From contig NZ_ATZH01000010.1 in NCBI RefSeq assembly GCF_000428105.1, forward strand, positions 60,870-124,869: a DNA stretch of 64,000 nucleotides, written 5' to 3'. Within the stretch, counting starts at the first letter, position 1, and each line of letters opens with the position of its first letter. Source of the DNA: Bacteroides pyogenes DSM 20611 = JCM 6294. Its GTDB lineage: Bacteria; Bacteroidota; Bacteroidia; Bacteroidales; Bacteroidaceae. Shown here piece after piece: positions 54,789-63,854 of the stretch. Under the pieces are notes generated by a model. It made no database searches. It was not told the origin of the DNA and saw only the letters and a list, made by a program, of their open reading frames with translations. A program made the translations under genes and the position numbers.

Positions 54789-56042
54789 ATGAAAGATATA
54801 AAATTGAAAGACAAGATAGCCGAGGGTATCAACGACCTGTTTTATATCTGGAAACGGGAGTTTCAAACCACTTTCCGAGACCAGGGGGTACTGATATTCT
54901 TCATACTCGTTCCTCTAGGATATCCGTTGCTATATGCCTTCATATACAACAATGAAGTTGTACGCGAAGTGCCCGCAGTAGTAGTCGACGATTCCCGTTC
55001 ATCATTCAGCCGAGAATATCTTCAAAATATCGATGCCACCCCCGATGTGGACATTGTCTCCTATTGCGCCGACATGAAAGAGGCACAACAGATGCTGAAA
55101 GAGCGGAAGGCTTACGGTATCATATATATTCCTGTCGATTTCAACGACAAATTGGTGAAAGGAGAGCAATCTCAGGTGCACATTTACTGCGACATGAGCG
55201 GCTTGTTATATTACAAATCGATGCTTATAGCCAATACGACGGTTTCTCTTGATATGAACAAGGATATCAAGATTTCGCGTAGCGGAAATACTACCGACCG
55301 ACAAGACGAGATTACAACTTATCCGATAGAATATGAAGATATAGCCATGTTCAACCCTACGACAGGGTTTGCAGCTTTCCTTATTCCGGCCGTATTGATA
55401 CTGATTATCCAACAAACTCTGCTTCTGGGAATCGGGCTTTCTGCCGGAACAGCTCGCGAACACAACCGCTTCCGCGATCTTGTGCCCATCAACCGACATT
55501 ATAACGGAACGCTGCGAATCGTATTGGGCAAAGGGCTTAGTTATTTTCTGGTATACTCCCTGGTTTCTGTCTATGTGCTTTGTGTGGTGCCGAGAATCTT
55601 CAGTCTCAACCAAATCGGGCAACCCGGGACGCTGATTTTGTTTACGCTTCCATACTTAGCAGCGTGTATTTTCTTTGCGATGACAGCCTCCATCGCTATC
55701 CGCAACCGCGAAACCTGCATGTTGCTTTTCGTGTTCACTTCAGTTCCGTTGTTGTTTATCTCGGGCATTTCATGGCCCGGTTCCGCTATTCCGGCATTCT
55801 GGAGGTATGTTTCTTACATATTTCCGTCTACATTCGGCATCAACGGATTTGTACGAGTCAACAATATGGGAGCCACACTGAGCGAGGTTTCTTTTGAATA
55901 TAAAGCCTTATGGATCCAAGCCGGCTTTTATTTTCTTAGCACTTTCTGGGTATATCGCTGGCAGATTCTGATGAGTCGCAGACACGCCATTGAAAGATAC
56001 AGAGAGCTGAAAGAAAAAAGAGAACTTAAGAAGCGGCCTTAA
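54789..56042 (+). CDS. ABC-2-type transporter permease 2
   Basis: The 417-residue protein repeats the plan of the previous gene: an N-terminal helix (QGVLIFFILVPLGYPLLYAFIYN), a soluble domain, and five or six helices from about residue 185. With the preceding permease it probably forms a heterodimer. It ends the operon; no ATP-binding subunit is encoded. Confidence 0.9.
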   Translation: MKDIKLKDKIAEGINDLFYIWKREFQTTFRDQGVLIFFILVPLGYPLLYAFIYNNEVVREVPAVVVDDSRSSFSREYLQNIDATPDVDIVSYCADMKEAQQMLKERKAYGIIYIPVDFNDKLVKGEQSQVHIYCDMSGLLYYKSMLIANTTVSLDMNKDIKISRSGNTTDRQDEITTYPIEYEDIAMFNPTTGFAAFLIPAVLILIIQQTLLLGIGLSAGTAREHNRFRDLVPINRHYNGTLRIVLGKGLSYFLVYSLVSVYVLCVVPRIFSLNQIGQPGTLILFTLPYLAACIFFAMTASIAIRNRETCMLLFVFTSVPLLFISGISWPGSAIPAFWRYVSYIFPSTFGINGFVRVNNMGATLSEVSFEYKALWIQAGFYFLSTFWVYRWQILMSRRHAIERYRELKEKRELKKRP

Positions 56043-56169
56043 ACCTCGGAATAAAAGTGCCAATACTCCGTGCAAGTATAACCTAAAGCAATTCCACTTT
56101 CAACTTTTCTGCCACTTCTTGACTGATAGACTCACAATTTTATAATTGGTTATCGGATAAGAAGAATGA

Positions 56170-56352
56170 ATCAAAAGAACCGCAGAAAAGCTGAAAGTGA
56201 ATATTGCCGTCGAACTGTTCATGCTCAATCAGGCAACAGTCTGACAATCCGGTATAGGATTTGGAACTATCAAGGCAATCTTACCGTCGATAGAAAACGA
56301 TTTCTTCGACTTAAAGGAGAGAGCCCTTCAACCTCATATATCGGGTAAGGGA
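56170..56352 (+). pseudogene. Possible decayed gene fragment
   Basis: One frame reads AEKLKVNIAVELFMLNQATV, then a TGA at 56242, then GIGFGTIKAILPSIENDFFD and LKERALQPHISGKG to a stop at about 56352. Composition is protein-like, but I do not recognise the family. A second trace of the same start (EVAEKLKVELL) is read on the minus strand at 56088-56112. The rest of the 56043-56514 gap shows nothing else. Confidence 0.25.
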
Positions 56353-56514
56353 TGAAAAAGAGAAGATAGAATGAACACGACCGAATTCGTGACATTTAAA
56401 ACTTCTCTAATATTCTTTATTGGTGTTGTATAATTCTGACTAAAAAGATATTCTACTCAACTATTCTGTTGAGCCATATTTTTTAAAGGGGATCTAGCTA
56501 TTATGATAAAAAAG

Positions 56515-58707
56515 CTACCTCATCTTAAAGAGCAACTCGCCACCCTTAAGGATTTCCTCATGAGAAATACTCTTTTTCTCATATTTTTTACCATTCAAAA
56601 ATATAGAGTCCACATATTTATGCTCAGCAGAAAAATTCTCGGCAATAACAGTAAATGTTTTATTCCCGGGAAGATGTAACATTATTTTCGGCAATTGCGG
56701 AGCGCCAAACACATACTCGCCACTAACGGGATCGACAGGGTAGAATCCCATTGCAGTAAACATATACCAGGCAGACATTTGTCCGCAATCGTCATTGCCA
56801 CAAAGTCCGTCGGGTTCATTTCGATATTGAGTTGTGAAAATTTCGCGCACTAATTCCTGAGTACGCTCCGGACGGCCAGCTAAAGTATAAAGATAGGCCA
56901 CATGATGACTGGGTTCGTTGCCATGGGCATACTGACCGATTAATCCTGTCACATCGGCCTGCGAAGTCTCCAGCTTTACCGTAAACACAGAATCCAATTT
57001 ATTCAAAAAAGCCTCTTCACCACCGAAAAGAGAAATCAGTCCCGGAACGTCGTGCTGTACGTGCCATGTATATTGCCAAGCGTTTCCTTCCGTATAGTCC
57101 CCTCCGCTACTTTCCGCATGTCCGACTTCACTTGGGTTGAAAGGAGACTTCCAAGTTCCATCAGCTTTACGCGGACGCATGAAGTTAGTTTCTCGGTCGA
57201 AAAGATTCTTATAATAATCCGCCCGTTTTGCAAAATAAGCGGCATCTTTCTTTTTCCCAAGGCGACTTGCCATATCAGCAGCTGCATAATCATCATAAAC
57301 TGACTCCAATGTAGAAGATACCGATTCTGCTTTAGTCAAATCTGTAGGGAAGTAGCCATACTCCGTATACACCTCCCAGTCGGACTTCAACGGATGAGAA
57401 ACTGTCTGAGTCCGTTTTACCATTTCAAAAGCTCTTTCAGCATCAAATCCCCGAAAACCTTTTCGGTAGGCTTCCGCAATCACAGAAACTCCATGGTTAC
57501 CAATCATACAGAAGTTCTCCTTACCCCACAAAGCCCAAATAGGTAAAAAGCCTTGTACCTCTCCTTGCTCTATAAGCGAATTGACAAAGCCATCCACATG
57601 TTCGGGAACCATCAAAGTGTAGAATGGATGGGCCGCACGGTATGTATCCCACAAAGAGAATGTAGAATAAAACACACCAGCACCCGCCTTAACTATAGAA
57701 TCTGCCGCATTGCGATAATATCCGTCTATATCAGATATTTGATTCGGTTGAATCAGCGTATGATAAAAGCAAGTATAAAAATTCACTTTTTCATCATCTG
57801 TTCCTTCAACTTCAATACGACTCAAATAACTATTCCATTCGTCATGAACAATTCCCTTTACTCCTTCAAAATCCCAGGCAGGAATTTCTGCTTCCATATT
57901 TTTCTTCGCCCCCTCCACACTCGTTGTAGAAAGGGAGACCTTCATCAAAAGCTCTTCGCCCGGTTTTAGATCAAAGCTTGCGATAATCCGCTTCCCTTGT
58001 TCTGCTTCCCCCATTGGCAAATAAAGAGAGTCGACAACGGGACGGTTAAATTTCATCACGAAGAAGTAATCCTGATTCACCCACACCGTATTATTCACAT
58101 GTCCGGTCAATGTATAAGCGTCTTTCCAAGCCATCTCGCAACTATTCACCTGAGAATGATATTGTTCTTCCGTCCAGGCCGGTCCGTGCTGCAAATCGAT
58201 TAGCAAAGAAGCCGAATCTGCTTTATGAAAAGTATATCGATGGAAAGCCGTATGAACCGAAGCTGTTAGCTCTACCTTTACCTGAGGATCCATAAGCTCC
58301 ACAGTATAATATCCCGGGGACGCACTCTCTTTTTCTTTCAAAAAACGGCTGCGATAAGCATCCCACGAACGTTCACGTACACCGGTCACAGGCATGATCA
58401 ATATGTCTCCCAGATCCATACAGCCGGTTCCGTTCAGATGAGTTTGCGTGAATCCCCAAATCAAAGAATCTTGATACGTATATTCCGAACAATACCTCCA
58501 GCCCACTGCACCTGTTACCGGACTAGTTTGTATCATTCCGAAAGGATAGCAAGCTCCCGGAAATGTGTGTCCGTTATCAGCAGCGCCTATAAACGTATTT
58601 ACATACCGGGTATAATCTTTTATTTCTATCTTTTCTGGTTTAAAACAAGATGTATATAAAAAAAGAACAGCCAGAACTACAACTGGAAAAAGAGATTTTC
58701 TTTTCAT
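56515..58707 (-). CDS. GH92-family glycosidase (alpha-1,2-mannosidase type), lipoprotein
   Basis: The 730-residue protein has a lipoprotein signal (FPVVVLAVLFLYTSC, Cys at residue 21). It then has the GH92 pattern: YVNTFIGAADNGHTFPGACYPFGMIQ, LNGTGCMDLGDILIMPV, SLWDTYRAAHPFYTLM, and GNDDCGQMSAWYMFTAMGFYPVDP. GH92 enzymes are calcium-dependent exo-alpha-mannosidases, usually for host or yeast N-glycans. It stands alone with no SusC/D or regulator nearby. Confidence 0.95.
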   Translation of the reverse strand: MKRKSLFPVVVLAVLFLYTSCFKPEKIEIKDYTRYVNTFIGAADNGHTFPGACYPFGMIQTSPVTGAVGWRYCSEYTYQDSLIWGFTQTHLNGTGCMDLGDILIMPVTGVRERSWDAYRSRFLKEKESASPGYYTVELMDPQVKVELTASVHTAFHRYTFHKADSASLLIDLQHGPAWTEEQYHSQVNSCEMAWKDAYTLTGHVNNTVWVNQDYFFVMKFNRPVVDSLYLPMGEAEQGKRIIASFDLKPGEELLMKVSLSTTSVEGAKKNMEAEIPAWDFEGVKGIVHDEWNSYLSRIEVEGTDDEKVNFYTCFYHTLIQPNQISDIDGYYRNAADSIVKAGAGVFYSTFSLWDTYRAAHPFYTLMVPEHVDGFVNSLIEQGEVQGFLPIWALWGKENFCMIGNHGVSVIAEAYRKGFRGFDAERAFEMVKRTQTVSHPLKSDWEVYTEYGYFPTDLTKAESVSSTLESVYDDYAAADMASRLGKKKDAAYFAKRADYYKNLFDRETNFMRPRKADGTWKSPFNPSEVGHAESSGGDYTEGNAWQYTWHVQHDVPGLISLFGGEEAFLNKLDSVFTVKLETSQADVTGLIGQYAHGNEPSHHVAYLYTLAGRPERTQELVREIFTTQYRNEPDGLCGNDDCGQMSAWYMFTAMGFYPVDPVSGEYVFGAPQLPKIMLHLPGNKTFTVIAENFSAEHKYVDSIFLNGKKYEKKSISHEEILKGGELLFKMR

Positions 58708-58737
58708 GATAAAGAATTATTAAAAAAATACGCAAGG

Positions 58738-58745
58738 CAAAGATA
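58738..58745 (-). promoter_or_regulatory. -7 box of the GH92 gene
   Basis: TATCTTTG on the minus strand, 30 bases before the ATG. Confidence 0.5.
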
Positions 58746-58842
58746 AAAAGCTTTTTTGGCATAACCAACTAACAAACTTGTATTTCAATGTGACAAAACA
58801 AAAAAACGTGCGACTTATTGGGGAAATATCAACTCAATTATT

Positions 58843-58850
58843 TATCTTTG
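58843..58850 (+). promoter_or_regulatory. -7 box of the sppA operon
   Basis: TATCTTTG, 41 bases before the ATG; ATTG lies 22 bases upstream as a possible weak -33 box. Confidence 0.5.
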
Positions 58851-58891
58851 TTAGCTTAAAAGTTAGTTGGCTATAAAAAACGAAAGGTATT

Positions 58892-60670
58892 ATGAAAGAT
58901 TTCTTTAAATTTACGCTTGCCACTGTAACCGGAATCATTTTGTCGACTATTCTATTATTTATTATCGGCATTATCACATTGTTCGGTATCGTATCGGCAT
59001 CAGACAACGAAACGACAGTGAAAGAGAACTCGGTAATGATGCTCAATATGAGAGGAACACTAGTCGAACGTACTCAAGAAAATCCTATAGACATACTGTC
59101 CAAGTTGATTAAAGAGGATACCGAAACCTACGGATTGGATGACATCCTTGCCTCAATCAAAAAGGCAAAAGAAAACAAGAACATTAAAGGTATATACCTG
59201 CAAGCCTCTTACCTAAGTACTTCGTACGCTTCTTTGCAAGAAATACGAAACGCACTGCTTGACTTTAAAGAAAGCGGTAAATTTGTAATTGCTTACAGCG
59301 ACACATATTCACAAAAGCTTTATTATCTTTCAAGCGTAGCAGATAAAGTTTTGCTAAACCCTAAAGGAGTCATTGAATGGCGCGGCATTTCCTCTACCCC
59401 TTTATTCTATAAAGATCTGCTGAAAAAAGTGGGAGTAGAAATGCAGATATTCAAGGTCGGTACTTACAAATCTGCCGTAGAACCATTTATCTCTACAGAA
59501 ATGAGTACAGCCAATCGCGAACAAGTAACCGAGTTTATTAATTCCGTGTGGAAACAAATCACAAAGGACGTGTCTGCATCCCGGAATATCTCCGTTGATT
59601 CTCTTAATGCTTATGCCGACCGGATGTTGATGTTTTATCCGGCAGAAGAAACGATAAGCGCAGGATTAGCAGATGCATTGATTTATCGCAACGATGTCCG
59701 TAACTATCTAAAAAAAATGATGCGAATAGATGAAAAAGCCTCTTTACCAATACTTGGATTAAATGATATGATTAATGTAAAAAAGAATCTCCCTAAAGAT
59801 AGAAGTGGCAATATTGTGGCTGTTTACTATGCTTCCGGAGAGATCACAGACAATCCGATATCCGGTGCAACCAATGAAGGTATAGTAGGAAATAAAATGA
59901 TTCGCGATCTTCGCAGACTGAAAGAAAATGAAGATATAAAAGCCGTTGTACTGCGCGTCAACTCACCAGGTGGAAGCGCCTTTGCATCCGAACAAATATG
60001 GCATGCGGTAAAAGAGTTGAAAGCTACCAAACCAGTCATTGTGTCAATGGGAGATTATGCCGCATCAGGAGGGTATTATATCTCTTGCATAGCCGACACA
60101 ATTGTTGCCGAACCGACTACCTTAACCGGCTCTATCGGCATCTTCGGAATGATTCCCAACATAAAGGAGTTGAGCGAGAAGATAGGCATTACTTACGATG
60201 TGGTAAAAACCAACAAATATTCTGATATAGGCAATATAATGCGCCCCTTTAATGAGGACGAGAAAGCTCTCATTCAAATGACAGTATCTCAAGGATACGA
60301 CACTTTTATTGCCCGATGCGCAGAAGGGCGCGGTATGACCAAAGGAGCAATTGAAAAGATAGCTGAAGGGCGTATATGGACAGGAGAAACAGCACAAAAA
60401 CTGGGTTTGGTTGACGAGCTTGGAGGAATAGATAAAGCATTGGAGATTGCTGTATCCAAAGCCGGAATAGATAGATATACCATTATATCTTACCCGAAAA
60501 AGAAAGACTTTTTTTCTTCTTTATTCGAAAGCGCACCGACCAATTATATAGAATCTCAGCTGCTGAACAGCAAACTAGGAGAGTATTATCAATCATTCGG
60601 GTTATTGAAAAACCTGAAAGAGAAATCGGCGATTCAGGCACGAATCCCTTTTGAACTGAACATGAAATAA
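58892..60670 (+). CDS. sppA: Signal peptide peptidase SppA (67K type)
   Basis: The 592-residue membrane protease degrades cleaved signal peptides. An N-terminal helix (LATVTGIILSTILLFIIGIITLFG) is followed by two homologous halves. The catalytic Lys lies in FKVGTYKSAVEPF (first half), and the catalytic Ser in YAASGGYYIS, close to LTGSIGIFG (second half). The length matches the long tandem SppA. First gene of a probable operon with lpxK, the phosphorylase gene and thiL. Confidence 0.95.
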   Translation: MKDFFKFTLATVTGIILSTILLFIIGIITLFGIVSASDNETTVKENSVMMLNMRGTLVERTQENPIDILSKLIKEDTETYGLDDILASIKKAKENKNIKGIYLQASYLSTSYASLQEIRNALLDFKESGKFVIAYSDTYSQKLYYLSSVADKVLLNPKGVIEWRGISSTPLFYKDLLKKVGVEMQIFKVGTYKSAVEPFISTEMSTANREQVTEFINSVWKQITKDVSASRNISVDSLNAYADRMLMFYPAEETISAGLADALIYRNDVRNYLKKMMRIDEKASLPILGLNDMINVKKNLPKDRSGNIVAVYYASGEITDNPISGATNEGIVGNKMIRDLRRLKENEDIKAVVLRVNSPGGSAFASEQIWHAVKELKATKPVIVSMGDYAASGGYYISCIADTIVAEPTTLTGSIGIFGMIPNIKELSEKIGITYDVVKTNKYSDIGNIMRPFNEDEKALIQMTVSQGYDTFIARCAEGRGMTKGAIEKIAEGRIWTGETAQKLGLVDELGGIDKALEIAVSKAGIDRYTIISYPKKKDFFSSLFESAPTNYIESQLLNSKLGEYYQSFGLLKNLKEKSAIQARIPFELNMK

Positions 60671-60679
60671 AATTAATAG

Positions 60680-61819
60680 ATGGACGAACACTTTACCAAG
60701 ATACACAAGTGGCTCTACCCTGTTTCGTGGCTTTACGGAGCAGTGATTAGAATAAGGAATAAATTCTTCGATTGGGGATTTCTCCAATCAAAGAGTTTTG
60801 ACGCTCCAATTATTTGCATCGGCAATCTGGCTATAGGGGGCACGGGCAAAACGCCTCACACCGAATATCTGATAAAGCTTCTTCATAAAAAGTATCACAT
60901 AGCGGTTTTGAGCCGGGGGTACAAGCGTAAAACCAAGGGATATATAAAGGCTACCGCAGAAAGTACTGCACATACCATTGGTGACGAACCTTATCAAATG
61001 TATGCTAAATATCCGTCTATCGTAATGGCTGTTGATGAAGACCGGTGTCACGGTATCGAAAAGTTACTGGCTTTGAAAGAACCAACAGTAGATGTTATTT
61101 TACTTGACGATGCTTTTCAACACCGCTATGTCAAACCGGGACTAAATATATTGCTAACTGACTACAACCGTTTATTCTGCGATGACACTTTACTTCCGGC
61201 CGGACGACTTCGCGAACCTGTAGATGGCAAAAATCGGGCACAAATAGTTATTGTCACCAAGTGTCCGGAAAATATCAAACCAATTGATTATAACATTATT
61301 ACCAAGCGAATAGCTCTTTATCCATATCAGCAACTCTATTTCTCATCGTTCCGCTATGGGGATTTGGAACCTGCATTCCCGGACGCACAGGGTATACGTG
61401 GAGGAAATGGATTTATTCCTTTATCCGCTTTGAGTAATACAGAAGTTGTATTGGTCACTGGTATCGCCTTTCCTACAGACATTAAGGAAAAGTTGGATAA
61501 ACATTCCGCCAAAGTAGAAATGATTTCTTTTGATGATCACCATCAATTTACTCATCGCGATCTGCATTTTATAAAAAAACAGTTTCAAAAGTTAAATAGC
61601 AAGGAACGGTTGATTGTTACCACAGAAAAAGATATCAGTCGCTTGATTATGAATCAGACATTAGACGAAGGTCTAAAACCCTTCATCTATATTATCCCCA
61701 TTGAAGTTGAAATATTGCAAAATCTACAAAATAAATTTAACCAACATATCATTAATTATGTTAGAGAAAATTCAAGAGACCGCATCTTATCTGAAAGAAA
61801 AGATGCGCACTTGTCCTGA
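60680..61819 (+). CDS. lpxK: Tetraacyldisaccharide 4'-kinase
   Basis: LpxK adds the 4'-phosphate to the lipid A precursor at the inner membrane. The 379-residue protein has an N-terminal amphipathic anchor and Walker A IGNLAIGGTGKTPHTEYL near residues 47-64. LSRGYKRKTKGYIKA and ILLDDAFQHRYVKPGLNILL follow. It starts 10 bases after sppA and overlaps the phosphorylase gene by 62 bases. Confidence 0.96.
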   Translation: MDEHFTKIHKWLYPVSWLYGAVIRIRNKFFDWGFLQSKSFDAPIICIGNLAIGGTGKTPHTEYLIKLLHKKYHIAVLSRGYKRKTKGYIKATAESTAHTIGDEPYQMYAKYPSIVMAVDEDRCHGIEKLLALKEPTVDVILLDDAFQHRYVKPGLNILLTDYNRLFCDDTLLPAGRLREPVDGKNRAQIVIVTKCPENIKPIDYNIITKRIALYPYQQLYFSSFRYGDLEPAFPDAQGIRGGNGFIPLSALSNTEVVLVTGIAFPTDIKEKLDKHSAKVEMISFDDHHQFTHRDLHFIKKQFQKLNSKERLIVTTEKDISRLIMNQTLDEGLKPFIYIIPIEVEILQNLQNKFNQHIINYVRENSRDRILSERKDAHLS

Positions 61820-62567
61820 AACAGCAATCATACTTGGAACAGGACTTGGAAGTTTGGCAAGTGAAATTACCGAGAAGTATGAAATAAGCTACTCGGATAT
61901 CCCTAATTTCCCGTTATCTACTGTCGAAGGGCACAGTGGAAAACTAATTTTCGGGAAACTAGGCAACAAAGAAATTATGGCTATGCAGGGGCGTTTCCAC
62001 TATTACGAAGGTTATTCTATGAAAGAAGTGACTTTCCCGGTGCGTGTAATGCGTGAACTCGGTATCAAGACTTTGTTTGTTTCAAATGCCAGTGGAGGAA
62101 CTAATCCTAATTTTGGAATCGGTGACTTGATGATTATAACCGACCACATCAACTACTTCCCCGAACATCCTCTGCGAGGCAAAAACATTTCTTATGGACC
62201 GCGATTCCCGGATATGAGTGAAGCGTATAACAAAGAACTGATTCGTAAAGCAGATGCGATTGCCCGCGAAAAAGGAATTAAAGTGCAGCATGGGGTTTAC
62301 CTTGGTACGCAAGGTCCGACGTTTGAAACTCCTGCGGAATACAAGATGTTTCATATTTGGGGAGCTGATGCAGTTGGCATGTCTACCGTGCCCGAAGTAA
62401 TTGTAGCCAATCATTGCGGGATTAAGGTTTTTGGTGTTTCCGTTATTACCGATTTGGGTGTAGAGGGAAAGATCGTAGAAGTAACTCACGAAGAGGTACA
62501 AAAAGCAGCAGATGCAGCTCAACCCAAGATGACGACTATCATGCGCGAACTCATTAACCGTGCTTAA
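61758..62567 (+). CDS. Purine nucleoside phosphorylase
   Basis: The 269-residue enzyme splits purine nucleosides with phosphate. It has AIILGTGLGSLASEI near the start (phosphate loop), MQGRFHYYEGY, SNASGGTNPNFGIGDLMIITDHINY and GTQGPTFETPAEYKMFHIWGADAVGMS, typical of the trimeric class. The start MLEKIQETASYLKEK at 61758 lies inside the end of lpxK; an alternative at 61701 adds unrelated residues. Confidence 0.94.
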   Translation: MLEKIQETASYLKEKMRTCPETAIILGTGLGSLASEITEKYEISYSDIPNFPLSTVEGHSGKLIFGKLGNKEIMAMQGRFHYYEGYSMKEVTFPVRVMRELGIKTLFVSNASGGTNPNFGIGDLMIITDHINYFPEHPLRGKNISYGPRFPDMSEAYNKELIRKADAIAREKGIKVQHGVYLGTQGPTFETPAEYKMFHIWGADAVGMSTVPEVIVANHCGIKVFGVSVITDLGVEGKIVEVTHEEVQKAADAAQPKMTTIMRELINRA

Positions 62568-62582
62568 CATTAATGCTTGTTT

Positions 62583-63614
62583 ATGAGAACGGAAATATCA
62601 ACCCTCGGTGAGTTTGGCTTGATTGCCCACCTCACCAAGGGGATCAAATTGGAAAACGAATCCAGTAAATACGGAATAGGCGATGATGCGGCGGTTCTTT
62701 CTTACCCCTCGGAGAAACAAATATTAGTAACTACAGACCTCCTTATGGAAGGTGTACACTTCGACTTGACCTATGTTCCTCTGAAGCATTTAGGATATAA
62801 GTCTGCAGTAGTGAACTTCTCTGATATTTATGCCATGAATGGCACACCAAGACAAATTACAATATCTCTTGCCCTTTCTAAACGTTTTTGCGTAGAAGAT
62901 ATCGAAGAGTTTTATGCCGGAGTGCGTCTGGCTTGTCAACAATACCATGTGGATATCGTGGGAGGAGATACCAGTTCGTCTTTAACAGGACTTGCCATAA
63001 GCATTACCTGTATTGGAGAAGCCGATAAAAATAAAGTCGTTTATCGGAATGGAGCTAAAGAGACTGATCTTATCTGTGTCAGTGGAGATTTGGGAGCTGC
63101 ATATATGGGATTGCAACTTTTAGAGCGCGAAAAGACTGTTCTTAAAGGTGAAAAAGATATTCAACCGGATTTTTCCGGCAAAGAATATTTGCTTGAACGC
63201 CAACTAAAACCTGAAGCCCGTAAAGACATCATTGAAAAGCTTGCTGCAGCTAATATTATTCCAAGCTCGATGATGGATATATCCGACGGTTTATCATCAG
63301 AGCTTCTTCATATTTGCAAGCAAAGCAATGCAGGTTGCCGTATATATGAGGAGCATATTCCGATTGACTATCAAACAGCGGTCATGGCTGAAGAGTTTAA
63401 TATGAATTTAACCACCTGTGCAATGAACGGCGGTGAAGACTATGAACTTGTATTTACTGTATCTATTGCTGATTATGATAAAGTTTCTCAGATAGAAGGG
63501 ATCCGTTTGATCGGACATATCACCAAACCCGAATTAGGATGCGCATTGGTCACGCGTGATGGGCAGGAATTTGAGTTAAGAGCTCAAGGGTGGAACGCTT
63601 TGAGAAAAAAGTAA
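62583..63614 (+). CDS. thiL: Thiamine-monophosphate kinase
   Basis: ThiL makes thiamine diphosphate, the last step of thiamine synthesis. The 343-residue protein has the N-terminal TLGEFGLIAHL, then KYGIGDDAAVL near 32 and ATDLLMEGVHFDL-type metal-binding residues (VTTDLLMEGVHFDLTYVP). VGGDTSSS and MDISDGLSSELLHI follow. The ATG at 62583 is preferred to the TTG two codons earlier. Confidence 0.95.
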   Translation: MRTEISTLGEFGLIAHLTKGIKLENESSKYGIGDDAAVLSYPSEKQILVTTDLLMEGVHFDLTYVPLKHLGYKSAVVNFSDIYAMNGTPRQITISLALSKRFCVEDIEEFYAGVRLACQQYHVDIVGGDTSSSLTGLAISITCIGEADKNKVVYRNGAKETDLICVSGDLGAAYMGLQLLEREKTVLKGEKDIQPDFSGKEYLLERQLKPEARKDIIEKLAAANIIPSSMMDISDGLSSELLHICKQSNAGCRIYEEHIPIDYQTAVMAEEFNMNLTTCAMNGGEDYELVFTVSIADYDKVSQIEGIRLIGHITKPELGCALVTRDGQEFELRAQGWNALRKK

Positions 63615-63683
63615 TAAAACAATCAATAATATAATGAAAACTATATTACTTTCTTTTTATCAGCAGTTTTTATTTATAATCTA

Positions 63684-63714
63684 CTTGTAGATTCCAAAAT
63701 TTTCATTACCTTTG
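63684..63714 (+). promoter_or_regulatory. Promoter of tRNA-Phe
   Basis: CTTG (one mismatch to TTTG), a 19-base spacer and TACCTTTG (63707-63714). The start region CTTTGCACCCGCAA is identical to that of the tRNA-Met promoter. Confidence 0.7.
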
Positions 63715-63730
63715 CACCCGCAAACAAAAA

Positions 63731-63803
63731 GGTGCCATAGCTCAGTTGGTAGAGCAAAGGACTGAAAATCCTTGTGTCCCCGGTTCGATTCCTGGTGGCA
63801 CCA
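63731..63803 (+). tRNA. tRNA-Phe (anticodon GAA)
   Basis: The cloverleaf is complete: acceptor stem GGTGCCA with TGGCACC, anticodon loop CTGAAAA with GAA on the stem GGA/TCC region, T-loop GTTCGATT. The terminal CCA is not encoded beyond the discriminator A. Confidence 0.95.
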
Positions 63804-63821
63804 CTTTGAAGAAAGTCACAG

Positions 63822-63854
63822 AACGTTGTAAATAAATAATTTACAGCGTTTTTT
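63822..63854 (+). terminator. Terminator after tRNA-Phe
   Basis: AACGTTGTAAAT pairs with ATTTACAGCGTT with one mismatch across an A/T loop, followed by Ts. The last 146 bases (63855-64000) are A/T-rich and I cannot identify a gene there. Confidence 0.65.
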
